A DNA stretch of 64,000 bases. It comes from Chitinophagales bacterium. GTDB taxonomy: Bacteria > Bacteroidota > Bacteroidia > Chitinophagales > LD1. The notes below the pieces were generated by a model, which was not told where the DNA came from, searched no databases, and saw only the letters and a list, made by a program, of their open reading frames with translations. The first letter of the stretch is position 1. Every line of letters begins with the position of its first letter. Where the stretch lies: positions 62,001 through 126,000 of the forward strand of contig JAHCHW010000009.1 in NCBI GenBank assembly GCA_026129525.1, read 5' to 3'. Below are positions 61,240 through 64,000 of this stretch, piece after piece. A program made the translations under genes and the position numbers.

Positions 61240-62571
61240 TTACTCGCGCATAAGCACCTGCATGGTAGTGCGCGAAAGCTGGCGGACGAGAATGTCCTTA
61301 TCCTTTGTGAGCTTATCAATAATGCCCTGATTGTAGTGGCGGATGGTAAGCAGCGAAAGGTTGTCGTTGCGGGTAATGCTGAAATCGGTGCCGAGTTGCT
61401 CGATGATGTTTTCGATTTTCTCTTTCTTGAAATCAACGGCAATGGAAAAGCTGATGGCGGCATTCTGCATCATGTTAATCCGCAGACGGTTTTCGGCAAA
61501 GGTGGCGAACACCTTGCTTAAATGTTCTTCGGCAATAAAGGAGAAATCTTTTGCCGAGAAGGAAAGCAGCACCTGCCCGCGTTTAAAAATGATGATAGGC
61601 GGCAGAAAATTGGTGTTGGCGTTGGCACTTATAACCGAGCCGCGCTTGCGCGAGTTAACAAACGAACGTACTTCCAAAGGAATGTTCTTGTTCTGGATAG
61701 GTTTAATGGTTTTTGGGTGAATAACACTTGCCCCATAGTAGGTCATTTCTATGGCTTCGTGGTATGTTATCTCACTTAAAAACTGAGCATCGGGAAACTC
61801 TTTAGGGTCGGCATTCATAATACCTTCCACATCTTTCCAAACGGTCATGCGCTCGGCATTGAGCGAGTAGGCAAAAATGGAGGCGGTGTAGTCGGAGCCT
61901 TCGCGCCCCAGTGTAGTGGCAAATCCTTCGGGGGTGCAGCCTACAAAGCCCTGTGTAATTACAAACCCTTCTTTTACCAACTCGCTTACTTTGCCAAGTA
62001 TGGCGGCTTCGGTTTTTTTGAAATCAACTTTTCCTTCGGTGTAGGCGTTGTCGGTAAACAATACCTGCTTTACATCGAGCAAGGTGTTTTTTAACCCTAT
62101 GGAGTTGGCATAATCGCTTACGATGGTGGTGGAAATGTATTCGCCAATGGAAACCACCTGGTCGTAAATGTAATTGTAGTTGCGGCTGGTGTTTTCGGAT
62201 AGGAATTTACGCGCTCCGTCAATCAATACTTTTACATCTTCAACGGCTTTATCGAAAGCTCCGTTGTGGTAGAGCGCTTTCATAACGGTGAGGTGTTTTT
62301 CGAAAATGGCATCAAGCGCTTTGCTCCATTGCCTCGCTTCCTGCCCCTCTCCAGAAGAGAGGGGAGAAATAACTGCGCCTGTGCCGGAGTTGTTGCCTGT
62401 AAGTTCGGCATAATAGAGGTTTACCACATTTTCTAACTCGTTGGTGGTTTTGCCCATAGCGGAAATAACCACCACTTTTTCGTTAAAGTCGTTCTCTTTT
62501 AAAATAGATGTTACGTTGCGAACTGCATCGGCATCTTTTACCGATGCTCCTCCAAATTTGTAAACCTGCAT
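61240..62571 (-). CDS. lysC: Aspartate kinase
   Basis: Aspartate kinase makes aspartyl phosphate for lysine, threonine and methionine synthesis. It is a 443-residue monofunctional form. The N-terminal block MQVYKFGGASVKDADAVRNV, the ITQGFVGCTPEGFATTLGREGSD block and the MTVWKDVEGIMNADP block mark the kinase. The C-terminal 145 residues are two ACT domains, so feedback control is likely. Residues 68-81 (ISPLSSGEGQEARQ) are encoded by a diverged copy of palindromic repeat P read in frame. It starts 12 nt after the acetyltransferase gene. Confidence 0.97.
   Translation of the reverse strand: MQVYKFGGASVKDADAVRNVTSILKENDFNEKVVVISAMGKTTNELENVVNLYYAELTGNNSGTGAVISPLSSGEGQEARQWSKALDAIFEKHLTVMKALYHNGAFDKAVEDVKVLIDGARKFLSENTSRNYNYIYDQVVSIGEYISTTIVSDYANSIGLKNTLLDVKQVLFTDNAYTEGKVDFKKTEAAILGKVSELVKEGFVITQGFVGCTPEGFATTLGREGSDYTASIFAYSLNAERMTVWKDVEGIMNADPKEFPDAQFLSEITYHEAIEMTYYGASVIHPKTIKPIQNKNIPLEVRSFVNSRKRGSVISANANTNFLPPIIIFKRGQVLLSFSAKDFSFIAEEHLSKVFATFAENRLRINMMQNAAISFSIAVDFKKEKIENIIEQLGTDFSITRNDNLSLLTIRHYNQGIIDKLTKDKDILVRQLSRTTMQVLMRE
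62331..62370 (-). repeat. Palindromic repeat P inside lysC
   Basis: On the coding strand CCCCTCTC-TTCT-GGAGAGGGG is followed by CAGGAAGCGAGGC. This is the hairpin plus GAGGC tail also seen at 36075-36105 and 55196-55277. It is read in frame as residues 68-81 of aspartate kinase, in a loop between the first kinase helices. Confidence 0.72.
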
Positions 62572-62583
62572 AGCGGGATATGG

Positions 62584-63075
62584 TTAATGGTTAATCGTTT
62601 TAATATAGTCGGCAATTTCCTGTTTGCTCATTTTGCAGGTAATCCATTCGCGGTCTAACTCTGCTTTCAGCGATTCGTAGAAGCGGATGGCGGGAGTGTT
62701 CCAGTCGAGTACCTGCCAGCGCACCTGATTTACCCCCAGGCGTTGTGCTTCTTTCAGAAATTCATTCATCAGTTTTCTGCCAATGCCGAACTGCCTGTAT
62801 TTTTCGGTTACAATAAGGTCGTCTAAAAACAACAGTTTGCCTTTCCATGTAGAGTAAGCCGTGTAATACAGCGCCATACCTACAATTTGGTTGGTGGCTG
62901 CATCTTCAGCTACAAACACTTTGTAAATAGCGTTATCGCCAAAGCCGTCTTGTTCCATTATGCGCTCGGTATTTACTACTGCTTCAGGGGCACGCTCAAA
63001 CAACGCTAACTCCTGTACCAGCCGGAACATTTGCGGCACATCTTCTTTACAGCCTTTGCGAATAATAAAACTCAC
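62584..63075 (-). CDS. GNAT-family acetyltransferase
   Basis: A GNAT N-acetyltransferase. I use the GTG at 63075 (163 residues), which begins directly with the first strand (VSFIIRKGCKEDVPQMFRLV); an open frame reaches 63180 but its extra 35 residues are low-quality and would be unusual. The acetyl-CoA loop is YRQFGIGRKLM (R/QxxGxG/A form). The strand before it has FLDDLIVTEKY, and the late block has QVLDWNTPAIRFYESLKA. It resembles diamine/thialysine-type acetyltransferases, but substrate is unproven. It is 12 nt upstream of lysC. Confidence 0.9.
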   Translation of the reverse strand: MSFIIRKGCKEDVPQMFRLVQELALFERAPEAVVNTERIMEQDGFGDNAIYKVFVAEDAATNQIVGMALYYTAYSTWKGKLLFLDDLIVTEKYRQFGIGRKLMNEFLKEAQRLGVNQVRWQVLDWNTPAIRFYESLKAELDREWITCKMSKQEIADYIKTINH

Positions 63076-63224
63076 CTTACATTTTTTGGAGGCGCAAATA
63101 TATTCAGGGCGAAGGATTTTGGAAGAGGGGGGAAGTAATGAGTAATGAATGGACAAGTCGGTTGCAGGTGAAGAAAACATAAGAACATTACCGTGCTGTG
63201 TTCTAATGATAGCTCAGTGCAAAC

Positions 63225-63257
63225 AAAAAACGCCCTGCGTGTTGCAGAGCGTTTTTT
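63225..63257 (-). terminator. Two-way intrinsic terminator
   Basis: AAAAAACGCCCTGC (63225 onward) pairs with GCAGAGCGTTTTTT with one mismatch and a GTGTT loop. A-runs and T-runs flank both sides, so it could end transcripts from either direction. Confidence 0.85.
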
Positions 63258-63276
63258 GTGTATGGTTTGCGGAAGA

Positions 63277-63366
63277 TTAGCGGGTGTTCACCGTTATGTA
63301 GGCAATTCCCATTTCATCTTGTATCAGTAATGTTTTTGTGTTCTTTTTCTTGTTGGGCGTTTTCAT
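63277..63366 (-). CDS. Possible 29-residue peptide gene
   Basis: ATG at 63366 to TAA at 63277-63279 encodes 29 residues: a basic start MKTPNKKKNTKT and then LLIQDEMGIAYITVNTR. A terminator follows 20 nt after the stop, which fits a short separate transcript. There is no clear ribosome-binding site, though that is usual here. It could also be chance. Confidence 0.35.
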   Translation of the reverse strand: MKTPNKKKNTKTLLIQDEMGIAYITVNTR

Positions 63367-63427
63367 GTGCGTATGTTTTAGTAAGTAATACGCAGTTGCC
63401 GATAACTTGTTACAAACTGCTTTTTCG

Positions 63428-64000
63428 CTACTCAATAATTATTTCATCGGCTGTTAACCACGAAGGGTTGCCTTTGGCATAATGCCATTCGGGAAGTAAA
63501 CCGGCATTTCTTGCTACCACTTTCAGATAGCGGGCAGTAATTCCGTTGAGCGGCACCGTAAAGTCGTTCGTTTGCCGCTGTTTATTATTGGGGTTAATGT
63601 TGTTTACTGTTGTATTTACATGCGAGTACTGTATTCCGTTATCGGAATGGTACACTTCAATTTGTTTGGGGAACAAAATCCCATACGGCATCAACTGCCC
63701 GAAACCCATAGTAAGTTTCGTAAGTTTTTGGGGTTGTTGTAAATCGAGTTCAATATCAATATCGCAACCCAGATATGCCTGCCAGCGGTTGTCGTTAAAA
63801 TTATCGGGCGAACCGCGCCTGCCATCGAGCAGGGCAAGTTCTCCACGGGCAGCATAAACCGGATTACTGTTGTTCCATGCAGTGTTTAGTTTGTGTAAAG
63901 CTCCTATGCCTCTATGAAAAATAAAACTATCGCGCTGTACCGGATACTCATAACCGTTGTGAATGACGCGGGCAGTAATAACAACAGCAGTATCGGTATA
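63428..64000 (-). CDS. GH20 beta-N-acetylhexosaminidase, C-terminal part (cut by window edge)
   Basis: The frame stays open from the window end at 64000 to the stop near 63428, giving about 190 residues of the C-terminus. The order LDGRRGSPDN, RWQAYLG, then a discoidin-like ELDLQQPQKLTKLTMGFGQ and a final GLLPEWHYAKGNPSWLTADE matches the end of Bacteroidota family 20 hexosaminidases, which remove terminal N-acetylglucosamine or galactosamine. The catalytic domain lies outside the window. An internal ATG at 63709 is not the start. Confidence 0.85.
   Translation of the reverse strand, partial: YTDTAVVITARVIHNGYEYPVQRDSFIFHRGIGALHKLNTAWNNSNPVYAARGELALLDGRRGSPDNFNDNRWQAYLGCDIDIELDLQQPQKLTKLTMGFGQLMPYGILFPKQIEVYHSDNGIQYSHVNTTVNNINPNNKQRQTNDFTVPLNGITARYLKVVARNAGLLPEWHYAKGNPSWLTADEIIIE

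Larger units (their letters stand above)
63076..63427. other. 352-nt region between acetyltransferase and hexosaminidase
   Basis: It holds a two-way terminator at 63225-63257 and one possible short gene at 63277-63366. Nothing else was recognised. Confidence 0.6.

Noticed and set aside
63258-63482. 74-residue + strand open frame
   Set aside because: Overlaps the end of the hexosaminidase gene on the other strand and shows no protein-like pattern.

Overview
The window comes from the chromosome of a member of the Bacteroidota, probably the Chitinophagia/Sphingobacteriia side. The signs are type IX secretion C-terminal sorting domains, many lipoproteins with cysteine near residue 20, a short 342-residue NuoG, a DUF3276/PUR-alpha-like protein, a GldL-like membrane segment, the agmatine deiminase/N-carbamoylputrescine amidase pair, an Mpl-type ligase next to a DnaQ-like exonuclease, a TTTG-N19/20-TAnnTTTG promoter type, and little Shine-Dalgarno sequence. 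Species cannot be named. No rRNA, tRNA, CRISPR array or intact insertion sequence was recognised.

Layout. 0.2-10.7 kb is metabolic: flavin monooxygenase, alpha/beta hydrolase, YciI-like protein, GSCFA protein, pyruvate carboxylase, a Cys-rich lipoprotein, an NlpC/P60 hydrolase, then aguB-aguA for putrescine from agmatine. 10.9-14.9 kb is a minus-strand run: M23 peptidase, MerR regulator, Mpl, exonuclease, folB. 15.0-19.7 kb holds alaS, a toxin-antitoxin pair and gatB. 19.7-22.3 kb carries envelope proteins and a cyclophilin. 22.3-32.0 kb is an accessory region: three copies of a 100-140 bp repeat, a 21-bp tandem array, unrecognised genes of contrasting base composition, and a membrane-protein/VWA-like-lipoprotein pair.

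32.0-41.5 kb is the second half of respiratory complex I (nuoG-nuoN). It has its own promoter and is interrupted by a lipoprotein gene (between nuoG and nuoH) and by a HEPN-MNT toxin-antitoxin pair (between nuoL and nuoM). nuoA-F are not upstream. 41.5-50.3 kb has an ABC exporter, the DUF3276 protein, purT, a TPR protein, a very large secreted cytochrome c/copper monooxygenase-like protein and a cysteine desulfurase. 50.4-52.1 kb has a second Cys-rich lipoprotein, another lipoprotein, and rplL standing alone behind a strong promoter. 52.1-55.2 kb has an M23 peptidase, a sphingosine-phosphate-lyase-like enzyme and a LysE exporter. 55.3-58.6 kb encodes an exported WD40-caspase protein. 58.6-64.0 kb has pbpC, lysC, a GNAT acetyltransferase and the C-terminal end of a GH20 hexosaminidase cut by the window edge.

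Main points for a second look: (1) two 107-residue lipoproteins 43 kb apart share all nine cysteines and look like an undescribed family; (2) alaS and the WD40-caspase gene each carry an internal AT-rich block inside normal flanks, as if an internal segment had been exchanged; (3) a perfect three-armed palindrome at 55.2 kb belongs to a repeat family with another member before nuoL and one read in frame inside lysC; (4) the accessory cluster at 28.5-31.6 kb, including a 23-nt element shared upstream of two otherwise unrelated genes; (5) toxin-antitoxin pairs inserted at 3-8 nt spacing next to essential genes. All family calls come from reading motifs; no database search was run.
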